From Candidatus Melainabacteria bacterium (GTDB lineage: Bacteria; Cyanobacteriota; Vampirovibrionia; Gastranaerophilales; Gastranaerophilaceae), in contig QHMG01000004.1 of the NCBI GenBank assembly GCA_003258725.1, positions 248,001 through 312,000 on the forward strand: DNA of 64,000 nt. The letters are read 5' to 3'. Made by a program: the position numbers and the translations under genes. This document shows positions 17,874 through 25,435 of the stretch, piece by piece. Every line of letters starts with the position of its first letter. Position 1 is the first letter of the stretch. The notes under the pieces are model-generated. The model saw only the letters and a list, made by a program, of their open reading frames with translations. It was not told the DNA's origin and did not search any database.

Positions 17874-17964
17874 AATATTAGAATATTATAATATTTGAAT
17901 ATTGTCAATTTATATTGCTATTGACAAACAATAAATATTTTTGCTAATATTCTAATATGCGAAT
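17874..17964. promoter_or_regulatory. Divergent promoters with repeated AATATTnGAATATT operators
   Basis: Rightward: TTGACA (17921-17926), 18 nt, TAATAT (17945-17950). Leftward: TTGACA (17908-17903), 17 nt, TATTCT (17885-17880). Overlapping the leftward promoter are AATATTAGAATATT and AATATTTGAATATT; overlapping the rightward -10 is the reverse form AATATTCTAATAT followed by GCGAATAT. These imperfect ATA-rich palindromes match the style of ArsR-family operators, so one repressor could shut both promoters. Confidence 0.65.
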
Positions 17965-17985
17965 ATAGATATATTAGGAGATTAT

Positions 17986-20364
17986 ATGAAAGTAATAATT
18001 ATAGGTGGTGGAGCATGTGGTGCAAGTTGTGCAACGAGGCTAAGAAGATTGAATGAACATTGTGAAATAACTATATTAGAACGTACAAATGAAGTGTCTA
18101 TTGCTAATTGTGGTTTGCCATATTATTGTTCAGATGTCATTAATGACAGGGATAAAATTCTTGTATCAAATCCTCAAAAATTCAAAAATATGTTTAATAT
18201 AGATGTAAGGCTAAATACCGAAGTAGTAGAAATTAATAGAGAAGAAAGGTTCGTTGTGTCCTCAAATGGAGAAAAATTCTATTATGATAAATTGGTTTTA
18301 GCTCAAGGAGGAAGTCCAATAGTTCCTCCATTAGAAGGTGTAAATAATAAAAATATTTTTACGGTCAGAAGTTTGGCTGACGCTGATAAAATAAAAGATT
18401 ATATAAACAATAATAACGTTAAATCAGCTGTTGTTGTAGGAGCAGGATTTATCGGCATAGAAATGGCTGAAAATTTTGTTCATTTGGGGCTCGAGACAAA
18501 AGTTGTTGAATTATCTAATCAAATTCTTGCCCCTGTTGATTATGAAGTGGCATGTTTTGCTCAAAATGAGATGAGAGATAATGGAGTTGAATTAATTTTG
18601 TCAGACGGAGTAAAAGAATTTAAAGAAAAAGAAATTGAGCTAAATTCCGGTAAAACAATTCCTTATGATATTGCAATTTTAGCAATCGGAGTAAAACTTG
18701 AAACAACATTAGCAAAAAATTCTAATTTAGAAGTTAACAGGGGAATTATCGTTAATGAAAATATGCAAACAAATGATGAAAATATTTTCGCCGGTGGAGA
18801 TAGTGTAGAAATCAAACATTTTGTAACAAATAGCAATGTTTTAATACCTTTAGCTGGTCCTGCCAACAGGCAAGGAAGAATCATTGCCGATAATATTTGT
18901 AATTTAAAATCAACTTACAAAAAATCTCAAGGAACATCTGTTTTAAAAGTTTTTGATTATACAGTAGCTTGCACAGGCTATAATGAAAAATCTTTAAAAA
19001 GAGAAAATATTCCATATTGGAAAGCATTAACTTTCGGGAATTCTCATGCAGGATATTATCCGGATGCAACTTCAACTTTTTATAAGTTATTATTTAATAA
19101 TGAAGGCAAAATTTTGGGAGCGCAAGCCGTAGGATATGAAGGTGTTGAAAAAAGAATTGATGTCATTGCATCAGTTATGAGAAATCAAGGAACAATTCAA
19201 GAATTGTTGGATAGTGAATTATGTTATGCACCGCCTTATTCATCAGCAAAAGACCCTGTAAATATTTTGGGAATGTTAGCAGATAATATTTTGAAAGGTT
19301 TAGTTAAACCTGCGTATTACGAAGATATTGATGGTTCTTATATAGTAGATGTCAGAATACCTGAAAGTTATAATATCAAAACGATAAATGATGCTAAAAA
19401 TATTCCTCTTGCACAGTTAAGAGAGCGAATTAATGAAATTCCAAAAGACAAAAAAGTTATTCTTGTATGTAATACCGGTTACACAAGTTATGTAGCTTCA
19501 AGAATATTAATCCAAAACGGATATAATAATGTTTATTCACTTTTAGGCGGAATGCAGTTATTTAAGGAAATAGAAAAAGATAAAAACGGTAAAGTTAAAA
19601 AAGTTTCACAAGAATTACAAACTGCAAATATAGGAACATCCAATATTGTAAAAATTGATGCTTGTGGTTTATCTTGTCCCGGACCAATTATGAAATTATC
19701 AAGCACAATATCAAACTTAAACGATGGTGAGATTTTAGAAATAACTTCAACCGACAGAGGTTTTTATTCTGATGTCGAAGCTTGGTGTAATTCGACAAAT
19801 AATACTTTATTGAGTTTGACTAATGCTGATAAAAAAATTGTTGCAACAATTCAAAAAGGTGTTAATAATGAACAATCACCCAAAAATGAAACTTCTAAAA
19901 ACAGTCAAACAATTGTCGTTTTTTCATCTGATTTAGATAAAGCGTTAGCAAGTTTTATTATCGCAAATGGCGCTAAAGCAAGCGGAAAAGATGTAACAAT
20001 GTTTTTCACGTTTTGGGGATTGAATGTTTTAAGAAAAGAAGATATAACCGTCAAAAAAAGATTTGTTGATAAGATGTTTGGTTTTATGATGCCAAAAGGA
20101 GCAGAAAAGCTAACACTTTCAAAAATGAATATGGGTGGACTCGGCTCATTTATGATGAAGCAAGTTATGAAAAGAAAAAATGTTTTATCGTTGAAAGAAT
20201 TAATTAAGCAAGCTCAAAATCAAGGAGTTAAGTTTATAGCTTGTCAAATGAGTATGGATGTTATGGGAATACAAAAAGAAGAATTGCTTGATGGTGTCGA
20301 AATTGGTGGAGTAGCAAAATATATCTCTGAAAGTAATAATTCTAACTCAAATTTGTTTATTTAA
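17986..20364 (+). CDS. Four-domain sulfur-trafficking fusion: CoA-disulfide reductase-like / rhodanese / TusA / DsrE
   Basis: A cytoplasmic flavoprotein expected to reduce disulfides, persulfides or polysulfides and pass sulfane sulfur along built-in carriers. In its 792 residues, an FAD/NAD(P)H reductase (about 1-445) has GGGACGASCA, the redox Cys42 in NCGLPYY, VVVGAGFIGIEMAE and a FAGGDSVE motif. A rhodanese domain (about 450-545) has VCNTGYTSYVAS, with its active Cys near 495. A TusA domain (about 553-625) has ACGLSCPGPIMKL. A DsrE/DsrF-like domain (about 640-792) has a Cys in IACQMSMDVMGI. All four active cysteines are present. An ArsR repressor gene is divergent and a NifX-like gene follows 28 nt later. 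The region looks laterally acquired. Confidence 0.9.
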   Translation: MKVIIIGGGACGASCATRLRRLNEHCEITILERTNEVSIANCGLPYYCSDVINDRDKILVSNPQKFKNMFNIDVRLNTEVVEINREERFVVSSNGEKFYYDKLVLAQGGSPIVPPLEGVNNKNIFTVRSLADADKIKDYINNNNVKSAVVVGAGFIGIEMAENFVHLGLETKVVELSNQILAPVDYEVACFAQNEMRDNGVELILSDGVKEFKEKEIELNSGKTIPYDIAILAIGVKLETTLAKNSNLEVNRGIIVNENMQTNDENIFAGGDSVEIKHFVTNSNVLIPLAGPANRQGRIIADNICNLKSTYKKSQGTSVLKVFDYTVACTGYNEKSLKRENIPYWKALTFGNSHAGYYPDATSTFYKLLFNNEGKILGAQAVGYEGVEKRIDVIASVMRNQGTIQELLDSELCYAPPYSSAKDPVNILGMLADNILKGLVKPAYYEDIDGSYIVDVRIPESYNIKTINDAKNIPLAQLRERINEIPKDKKVILVCNTGYTSYVASRILIQNGYNNVYSLLGGMQLFKEIEKDKNGKVKKVSQELQTANIGTSNIVKIDACGLSCPGPIMKLSSTISNLNDGEILEITSTDRGFYSDVEAWCNSTNNTLLSLTNADKKIVATIQKGVNNEQSPKNETSKNSQTIVVFSSDLDKALASFIIANGAKASGKDVTMFFTFWGLNVLRKEDITVKKRFVDKMFGFMMPKGAEKLTLSKMNMGGLGSFMMKQVMKRKNVLSLKELIKQAQNQGVKFIACQMSMDVMGIQKEELLDGVEIGGVAKYISESNNSNSNLFI

Positions 20365-20392
20365 AGGTAAAAAAAGAATAAGGAGAACTAAT

Positions 20393-20773
20393 ATGAAAAT
20401 AGCAATACCAACAGCAGATGGAAAATTGTGTGCTCACTTCGGGCATTGTGAATCCTTTACGTTTGCTGAAATTGATGAAACTACAAAAGAAATCAAAACA
20501 ATAGAAGAACGAATTCCTGAAGAAGGAATATCATGCCAAAGTGCAGCTTGGATAGCTGAGCAAGGTGCTCAAATTGTTTTGGCAGGTGGAATGGGCGGAC
20601 GTCCATTGCAAATGCTTGCTAATTGTGGAGTTAACGTCATAACAGGCTGTCCGGAAGAAAATATTGAAATTGTTTTAAAAGCATTTTTAGAACAAAATTT
20701 GATTACCGGCGAAAACTCTTGTGGTGGCGAGCATCATCATTGTCATGGACATGGAGAAGGTCATTGTCACTAA
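20393..20773 (+). CDS. NifX/NifB-type cofactor-binding protein with a His/Cys-rich tail
   Basis: Members of the dinitrogenase iron-molybdenum cofactor family bind Fe-S or Mo-Fe-S clusters; small stand-alone members occur in many non-nitrogen-fixing gut bacteria. The 126-residue product has the family pattern: LCAHFGHCESF near the start, then a long AWIAEQGAQIVLAGGMGGR and NCGVNVITG. It ends in a metal-binding tail with HHHCHGHGEGHCH. No nitrogenase gene is visible. It follows the sulfur-trafficking fusion by 28 nt behind a strong AAGGAG, so they are co-transcribed. A role in Fe-S or metal-sulfide handling is inferred from that pairing. Confidence 0.85.
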   Translation: MKIAIPTADGKLCAHFGHCESFTFAEIDETTKEIKTIEERIPEEGISCQSAAWIAEQGAQIVLAGGMGGRPLQMLANCGVNVITGCPEENIEIVLKAFLEQNLITGENSCGGEHHHCHGHGEGHCH

Positions 20774-20801
20774 ATGAGCATTTTTCAATAAAATAGAAAA
20801 C

Positions 20802-20834
20802 AAAAAGTCCTGTATAAAAATATATAGGACTTTT
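20802..20834 (+). terminator. Terminator after the NifX-like gene
   Basis: Arms AAAAGTCCTGTATA and TATATAGGACTTTT close a small A-rich loop 29 nt after the stop codon. Confidence 0.7.
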
Positions 20835-20956
20835 AGCATATAAGCACGTAATTATTATAAATATAGTTTATGTTCAAAAATAATAAAAGTACTCATAATA
20901 ATACACTTTTTTCTTATCTCGCTCGAACTCTCAAATGCATTATTATTGCAGTAAAA

Positions 20957-20976
20957 AAGACCTCTTTCAAGGTCTT
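20957..20976. terminator. Small hairpin beside the tRNA-His 3' end copy
   Basis: AAGACC and GGTCTT arms flanked by an A-run and a T-rich stretch. It stands just before the copied tRNA end at 20986, as the 21283 hairpin stands just before the real tRNA end. The 540-bp gap 20774-21316 otherwise holds only this hairpin, the repeat at 21101 and AT-rich sequence. Confidence 0.45.
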
Positions 20977-20985
20977 AAATTTTGT

Positions 20986-20999
20986 TGGGGCGGGTGATG
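20986..20999 (-). repeat. 14-bp copy of the tRNA-His 3' end (candidate att site)
   Basis: TGGGGCGGGTGATG is identical to 21317-21330, the last 14 nt of tRNA-His. The match begins exactly at the encoded CCA end, as expected for an attachment-site duplication. No tRNA structure follows it. Confidence 0.5.
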
Positions 21000-21100
21000 A
21001 CTCTGCCGAGCAAAACAATTAATAATTGTTTTGCGAGAGGTAAGAACCCGTTGTTTGCTTGCCAAACAACTTGGGGCGAATCCAAAATTTTTGAGTATTT

Positions 21101-21235
21101 TCTTGGATTATTCGGGTGCGCATAGCCTTACTTTTTCGCTTTTAATTTTCGCACTGCTCAAATTAGCGCTCAAAAAGGCTATTTGCTCAGACAGGTTCGC
21201 TCGCTTTGCTCGACTTCACCCTACCGAAAATCCGC
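21101..21235. repeat. 135-bp dispersed intergenic repeat, copy 1
   Basis: This segment and 41720-41854 have the same length and about 78% identity without gaps. Both open with TCTTGGATTATTCGGG and close with CACCCTACCGAAAATCCGC. Reading frames through it are not conserved between the copies, so it is non-coding. It lies within the probable island next to tRNA-His. Confidence 0.7.
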
Positions 21236-21282
21236 CGAACCCTTAAATGGTTTCTTATCCTTATGCACAATTCAAATTAAAA

Positions 21283-21310
21283 AAAATACACCTTTTATAA
21301 GGTGTATTTT
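21283..21310 (-). terminator. Terminator of the tRNA-His transcript
   Basis: Arms AAAATACACCTT and AAGGTGTATTTT lie 6 nt beyond the tRNA 3' end, with T-rich sequence following on the minus strand. Confidence 0.7.
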
Positions 21311-21316
21311 TTTTAA

Positions 21317-21392
21317 TGGGGCGGGTGATGGGATTCGAACCCATGCATATCGGAACCACAATCCGAGGTCTTAACCACTTGACGACACCCGC
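21317..21392 (-). tRNA. tRNA-His (anticodon GTG)
   Basis: All arms fold. The acceptor is GCGGGTG/CACCCGC, the anticodon stem TCGGA/TCCGA encloses the loop TTGTGGT with anticodon GTG, and the T arm is ATGGG/CCCAT around TTCGAAT. The discriminator is C73, and a G lies just upstream at 21393, giving the G-1:C73 pair that identifies tRNA-His. The 3' CCA is encoded. The last 14 nt are repeated at 20986. Confidence 0.95.
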
Positions 21393-21425
21393 CACCAATA
21401 ATTATTTATTATTCTGCTTTTACAA

Positions 21426-22175
21426 CTAATTAATTCTTTGGAACATGTAGCCAATGCCACGTGCTGTCAAAATTAATTCTGGATTTGCAGGATCTGCTTC
21501 TAATTTTGAACGTAATCTTGAAATATGTACGTCTACTACACGTGTATCAATTCTATGATCTGGTGGGTATGCCCATACGTGTTGCAAGATTTCGTTTCTT
21601 GAATATGCTTGACCTGAATTGTTTACTAACAATTCTAACAAGCTGAATTCCATTCCTGTAAGTCTGATACGTTCGTTCTTTCTGAAAACTTGTCTTCTTG
21701 CTGTATCAATCTTAATGTTACCTGTTGTGATAACATTTTTTGTAACTTTTCCTGTTGGAACAACTGCCTCACGGCTATTTGTTCTTCTCAAAACTGCTTT
21801 TACACGAGCTTCTAATTCTTTTGGTGAGAATGGTTTGATTACATAATCGTCTGCACCTAATTCTAAGCCTGTAATTCTTTCTGAAACATCACCTAATGCT
21901 GTTAAGATAATTATAGGTACATCTGATGTTCTTCTGATTTCTCTTGTTACACCATAACCATCTACTTTAGGCATCATTACGTCTAAAACTACTAGGTCTG
22001 GATTTGTTTTATTAAATACGTTGATTGCTTCTTCGCCGTCTTCTGCAACGACTACATCGTAACCAACCATTTTTAAACGAGTTTCTAGAATTCTTCTGAT
22101 ACTAGCTTCATCGTCAGCTACTAAAATTCGTTGACGGTCTTCTGTTTCGTTTTGCATTTCAGCGTTATCTGTCAT
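21426..22175 (-). CDS. rpaB: RpaB-type OmpR-family response regulator
   Basis: A 249-residue DNA-binding regulator. The receiver domain has ILVADDEASIRRIL, phospho-Asp65 in VVLDVMMPKVDG and the switch Lys in YVIKPFSPKELEARV. The winged-helix domain has LTGMEFSLLELL and the stretch DTRVVDVHISRLRSKLE followed by NPELILTARGIGYMFQRI, which is the near-invariant cyanobacterial RpaB/Ycf27 C-terminus. In cyanobacteria RpaB is essential and coordinates light and redox stress gene control; here no photosynthesis gene is visible, so its targets must differ. No sensor kinase is adjacent. Two direct repeats upstream (22203-22280) could be autoregulatory sites. Confidence 0.9.
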   Translation of the reverse strand: MTDNAEMQNETEDRQRILVADDEASIRRILETRLKMVGYDVVVAEDGEEAINVFNKTNPDLVVLDVMMPKVDGYGVTREIRRTSDVPIIILTALGDVSERITGLELGADDYVIKPFSPKELEARVKAVLRRTNSREAVVPTGKVTKNVITTGNIKIDTARRQVFRKNERIRLTGMEFSLLELLVNNSGQAYSRNEILQHVWAYPPDHRIDTRVVDVHISRLRSKLEADPANPELILTARGIGYMFQRIN

Positions 22176-22202
22176 GTTTTTTTCCTTACATTTCCTAAGC
22201 TA

Positions 22203-22280
22203 CTAATAAAATCTTAACATAAATAAAATTATTATTAATATAAATTTATTTTTCTAAATACATCTTAATATAAACAAAAA
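22203..22280. repeat. Two direct repeats upstream of rpaB
   Basis: CTAATAAAATCTTAACATAA (22203 on) and CTAAATACATCTTAATATAA (22254 on) extend to 27 nt with six mismatches, 51 bp apart. They lie 28-105 bp upstream of the rpaB start, a natural place for autoregulatory or other regulator sites. They do not match the cyanobacterial HLR1 consensus closely. Confidence 0.45.
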
Positions 22281-22322
22281 ATAATTGCAAACATATTTTT
22301 TACTTTTTTTTGAAAACTTTGA

Positions 22323-23066
22323 TTACGATTGTTTTTGACCGATTAGGCGTTCAAATTCTTCAAAATCTTCTTTTGTGTCAATACCTACGGGTTTTTCGTT
22401 TACAATTGCTGTTTTAATCTTCATACCCATTTGCAAGGCTCTTAACTGTTCTAGGCTTTCAGCAATTTCTAAAGGTGTTTGAGGTGATGTTGTCATTTTT
22501 ACTAACGCTTCTCTTGTATAACCGTAAATGCCGATGTGACCGTAGAATGGCGCTGGATTTTCATTTCTCTCAAACGGAATTTTTGAACGAGAGAAGTACA
22601 AAGCAAATCCATTGTTGTCGATTACGCATTTTACCAACTGAGGTTTTTCAACATCTTCTTTGTCCTTAATTGGGCAAATTAAAGTCGAAATATCTGCATT
22701 GTGGTTTTTAACCCCGTCGATTACGGCTTCAATGTAATCAACTTTAATCATCGGTTCATCGCCTTGAAGATTAATTATATATTCAAAATCCTTATGTCTG
22801 TCTGCAACCTCTTTAATTCTGTCGCTTCCGCATTTGTGGTTAACTGATGTCATTTCAACGTCACCGCCAAAGGCTTTTACTGCATTGAAAATTCGTTCAT
22901 CATCAGTTGCAACGATAACTGCATCAACTTCTTTTGCTTGTTTAGCTTTTTCGTAAACCCATTGAATAATAGGTTTTCCGCCAGCGACTAAAAGTGGTTT
23001 ACCTTCTAATCTGCTAGAGCCGTATCTTGCAGGAATAATAATTGCAGTTTTCTTTTTGCCAAACAT
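22323..23066 (-). CDS. kdsB: 3-deoxy-manno-octulosonate cytidylyltransferase
   Basis: KdsB activates Kdo as CMP-Kdo for lipopolysaccharide inner-core assembly, which implies an LPS-type outer membrane. From the ATG at 23066 (AAGAGG ribosome site) the protein is 247 residues. It has IIPARYGSSRLEGKPL at the nucleotide-binding N-terminus, VATDDERI, INLQGDEPMI and the C-terminal GIDTKEDFEEFE. It is the last gene of an accD-accA-prmA-hypothetical-kdsB run on the minus strand, so lipid and envelope precursor genes are grouped. A TTG further upstream would add eight residues and is less likely. Confidence 0.93.
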   Translation of the reverse strand: MFGKKKTAIIIPARYGSSRLEGKPLLVAGGKPIIQWVYEKAKQAKEVDAVIVATDDERIFNAVKAFGGDVEMTSVNHKCGSDRIKEVADRHKDFEYIINLQGDEPMIKVDYIEAVIDGVKNHNADISTLICPIKDKEDVEKPQLVKCVIDNNGFALYFSRSKIPFERNENPAPFYGHIGIYGYTREALVKMTTSPQTPLEIAESLEQLRALQMGMKIKTAIVNEKPVGIDTKEDFEEFERLIGQKQS

Positions 23067-23112
23067 TTTGAACCTCTTTTCTGATAACAAAAGTTTAGCA
23101 CAAACAGGAATA

Positions 23113-23568
23113 TTAATGTTTAAGTTTTACAAGTTCTTGGATTTGTTTGTCTGAGAAGTTATTAGCGATAAAGTTGCAGTTAGAACCTTTGAAGGCTACG
23201 ACTTGTTTATTTTTGAAGATTTTAGCTATTTTGTTTAATTCAACGGCTCTTTTCTTCACAAAAACTCCGCCCAAACTTGAAAGAACAAATTTGTCTGGAT
23301 AAACGTCTAATTTCAAGGCAATGCCCCAATTTGAGAAATCGAATTTTTCCTTGCTACCGTGCTTGCTCATTCTTGTTTTGTCGATGTAATCCTTGTAAAA
23401 GCTGTTTGAAATCCAATATTTAGTAAAAATTGGAGTTTTATCTTCGTCAGCAACATCTTTTATTGGCAAATAAACCTCATATTCTTTGCCTGCTTTAACT
23501 CTCCAAATTACAAATGGTACAAGTAAAATGGCGATAACTAAGACGGTAAATAATTCTAGATGTTGCAT
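23113..23568 (-). CDS. Hypothetical membrane-anchored protein
   Basis: No family is recognised. The 151-residue product has one N-terminal membrane segment (about residues 5-25, ELFTVLVIAILLVPFVIW) and a basic, beta-rich cytoplasmic-looking domain with FDFSNWGIALKLDVYPDKFVL in two adjoining pieces around residues 77-97. The ribosome site AGGAG is good. It sits between prmA and kdsB with short gaps, so it belongs to the same transcript. The single anchor and the KKRAVELNKIAKIF segment suggest a PH-like membrane-associated fold, but this is a guess from pattern only. Confidence 0.68.
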   Translation of the reverse strand: MQHLELFTVLVIAILLVPFVIWRVKAGKEYEVYLPIKDVADEDKTPIFTKYWISNSFYKDYIDKTRMSKHGSKEKFDFSNWGIALKLDVYPDKFVLSSLGGVFVKKRAVELNKIAKIFKNKQVVAFKGSNCNFIANNFSDKQIQELVKLKH

Positions 23569-23579
23569 AATGCACTCCT

Positions 23580-24476
23580 TTATTTAGTTACAACAAAAGA
23601 AACCCATTGATCTTGATGTATTTCATCAATAATGTTCAAATTTTCTCTTTCAATAGCTTCTAGAACAATAGGTGCTTTCTCTAATAAAATACCACTTAAT
23701 GACATTTTTGAACCGTCATTCATTAATTTTTTTAAATCACCCATAATGTCAAAAAGTACATTGTGTAAGATGTTTGCACATACAAAATCGAATTTTTTGT
23801 TAATTTTATTAGCAGAACCAAGTTCAAAAGAACATTCTTCGTGGTTTAATTTTGCGTTTTCTTTTGCCACCTCAATAACAGTATCGTCTATGTCGCAACC
23901 GTAGACTTCGCTTGCACCCAATTTTTTTGCAAGAATTGATAAAATTCCAGAACCCATGCCAATATCAGCCATAGTTTGACCTTTTTGAAAATATTTTTCT
24001 AAAGCGACCATGCAAAGTTGGGTTGTTTGGTGAGTTCCTGTACCGAAAGCGCAACCAGGGTCAAGGTTTATAATAATTTCGTCTTTGCTTTTTGGTGTGT
24101 AATCAAGCCATGTCGGAACGATTGTAATTTTGTCTGTAACGTGTGTTACGTCCCATTTTTCTTTCCACTTTTTAGACCAATCTTGATTTTCTTTTTCTTC
24201 AAAAGTGTATTCCCAAGAGCCAAGTTCTTCGTCTGAAAGCCCACGAGATTTTAGAAGCTCTCTTTGCTCTTGCAAAATTTTTTCAACATCGGGCATTTCC
24301 CCTCTAATAAAGGCTTTAAGAGTACCTTCTGTGGTTGCAACCATTTCAAGGTCTTTGTAGGTTTCTTCTACCATAACAACGCCTTCGCAGTCAAAAACGT
24401 CAAACAAAATGTCAGAAATAACTTCTGACATTTCAGGATTAATCTTTATTTGCAATTCATAATAATTATTAGTCAT
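23580..24476 (-). CDS. prmA: Ribosomal protein L11 methyltransferase
   Basis: PrmA methylates ribosomal protein L11 using S-adenosylmethionine. The 298-residue protein has the N-terminal substrate-binding domain and the methyltransferase core with DPGCAFGTGTHQTT (about residues 139-152), MADIGMGSGILSILA (about 169-183) and VCANILHNVL (the N-x-L/H catalytic loop, about 232-241). Its ATG overlaps the accA stop by 8 nt, so translation is coupled to accA. Length and motifs match the family. Confidence 0.93.
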   Translation of the reverse strand: MTNNYYELQIKINPEMSEVISDILFDVFDCEGVVMVEETYKDLEMVATTEGTLKAFIRGEMPDVEKILQEQRELLKSRGLSDEELGSWEYTFEEKENQDWSKKWKEKWDVTHVTDKITIVPTWLDYTPKSKDEIIINLDPGCAFGTGTHQTTQLCMVALEKYFQKGQTMADIGMGSGILSILAKKLGASEVYGCDIDDTVIEVAKENAKLNHEECSFELGSANKINKKFDFVCANILHNVLFDIMGDLKKLMNDGSKMSLSGILLEKAPIVLEAIERENLNIIDEIHQDQWVSFVVTK

Positions 24477-25419
24477 GTAAAAAACAACCCATTTTACGAT
24501 ATTTTTCGTATCTTTGCTTACGTAATTTTTCAGGTGACATCTTAGTTAATTTTTTAAGTGAAGAAAGAATATCTTTTTTCAAGTTTTTAGCCATTTCTTC
24601 CTTGTTGTTGTGAGCGCCACCCATAGGTTCTTTAACACATTCATCAATAATTCCAAGTTCTAGCAAATCACTTGCTGTAATTTTTAATGCATTAGCTGCA
24701 TCAGCAGCTTTTGTTGCGTCACGGAATAAAATTGAAGCGCAACCTTCTGGTGAAATTACTGTATAATATGCGTATTCAAGCATTTTTACATCGTTTGCAA
24801 CCGCCAAACCTAACGCACCGCCAGAACAGCCTTCACCTGTAATAACTGCGATAACAGGAACATCAAGTTTTGCCATATCTCTAAGATTTTGAGCAATAGC
24901 AATACCTTGTCCGTTTTGTTCTGCTGTAATCCCAGGATATGCTCCTGGTGTGTCGATTAGAGTAACAATTGGTAAATTAAATTTGTTTGCATGGTTAAAC
25001 AAACGCATTGCCTTTCTGTAACCTTCAGGTTGAGGCATACCAAAGTTATATTCTAAGTTTTCTTTTGTAGTTGAACCTTTTTGAGTTCCAACGAAAACTG
25101 CATTAAAGTTTCCGATTTTACCAATACCGCCGATGATAGCTCTATCATCAGTACCAGCTCTGTCGCCATGAAATTCAATAAAATCATCACACATCAATTG
25201 CATGTAGTCCAAAAAGTTCGGTCTATTGGCGTGTCTTGCAATTTGTAACTTTTCTGAAGGTTTAAGATTTTCGTAAATTTCTTTTTGATAATCCTTCGCT
25301 TGTTGTTCAAATTTTTCAATTTCGTTATCTAAGTTCATTCCTGACTCCGAGCTTATTTTTTTTAGTTCGTCAATTTTTTGTTGTATATCCAAAATTGGCT
25401 TTTCAAATTCAAATGCCAT
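24469..25419 (-). CDS. accA: Acetyl-CoA carboxylase carboxyltransferase subunit alpha
   Basis: AccA pairs with AccD to form the carboxyltransferase that makes malonyl-CoA for fatty acid synthesis. The 316-residue protein starts with FEKPILDIQQKIDEL, has the FLDYMQLMCDDFIEFHGDRA segment (in two parts, about residues 90-109), LIDTPGAYPGI, and GEGCSGGALGL followed by EYAYYTVISPEGCAS. These form the CoA/biotin carboxyl pocket. It follows accD by 16 nt and overlaps prmA by 8 nt. Confidence 0.96.
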   Translation of the reverse strand: MAFEFEKPILDIQQKIDELKKISSESGMNLDNEIEKFEQQAKDYQKEIYENLKPSEKLQIARHANRPNFLDYMQLMCDDFIEFHGDRAGTDDRAIIGGIGKIGNFNAVFVGTQKGSTTKENLEYNFGMPQPEGYRKAMRLFNHANKFNLPIVTLIDTPGAYPGITAEQNGQGIAIAQNLRDMAKLDVPVIAVITGEGCSGGALGLAVANDVKMLEYAYYTVISPEGCASILFRDATKAADAANALKITASDLLELGIIDECVKEPMGGAHNNKEEMAKNLKKDILSSLKKLTKMSPEKLRKQRYEKYRKMGCFLHD

Positions 25420-25435
25420 AATTAAAAATCCTCAT

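Noticed and set aside
20393..20773. Evidence for nitrogen fixation
   Set aside because: NifX/NifB-type small proteins are common outside diazotrophs, and no nifHDK is present.
20986..21080. A second tRNA gene starting with the tRNA-His-like string
   Set aside because: Only the last 14 nt match; no anticodon arm, D arm or acceptor partner follows.
21031..21374. Two short plus-strand reading frames in the repeat region
   Set aside because: They cross the 135-bp repeat and the antisense of tRNA-His, are not conserved in the second repeat copy, and have no ribosome sites.
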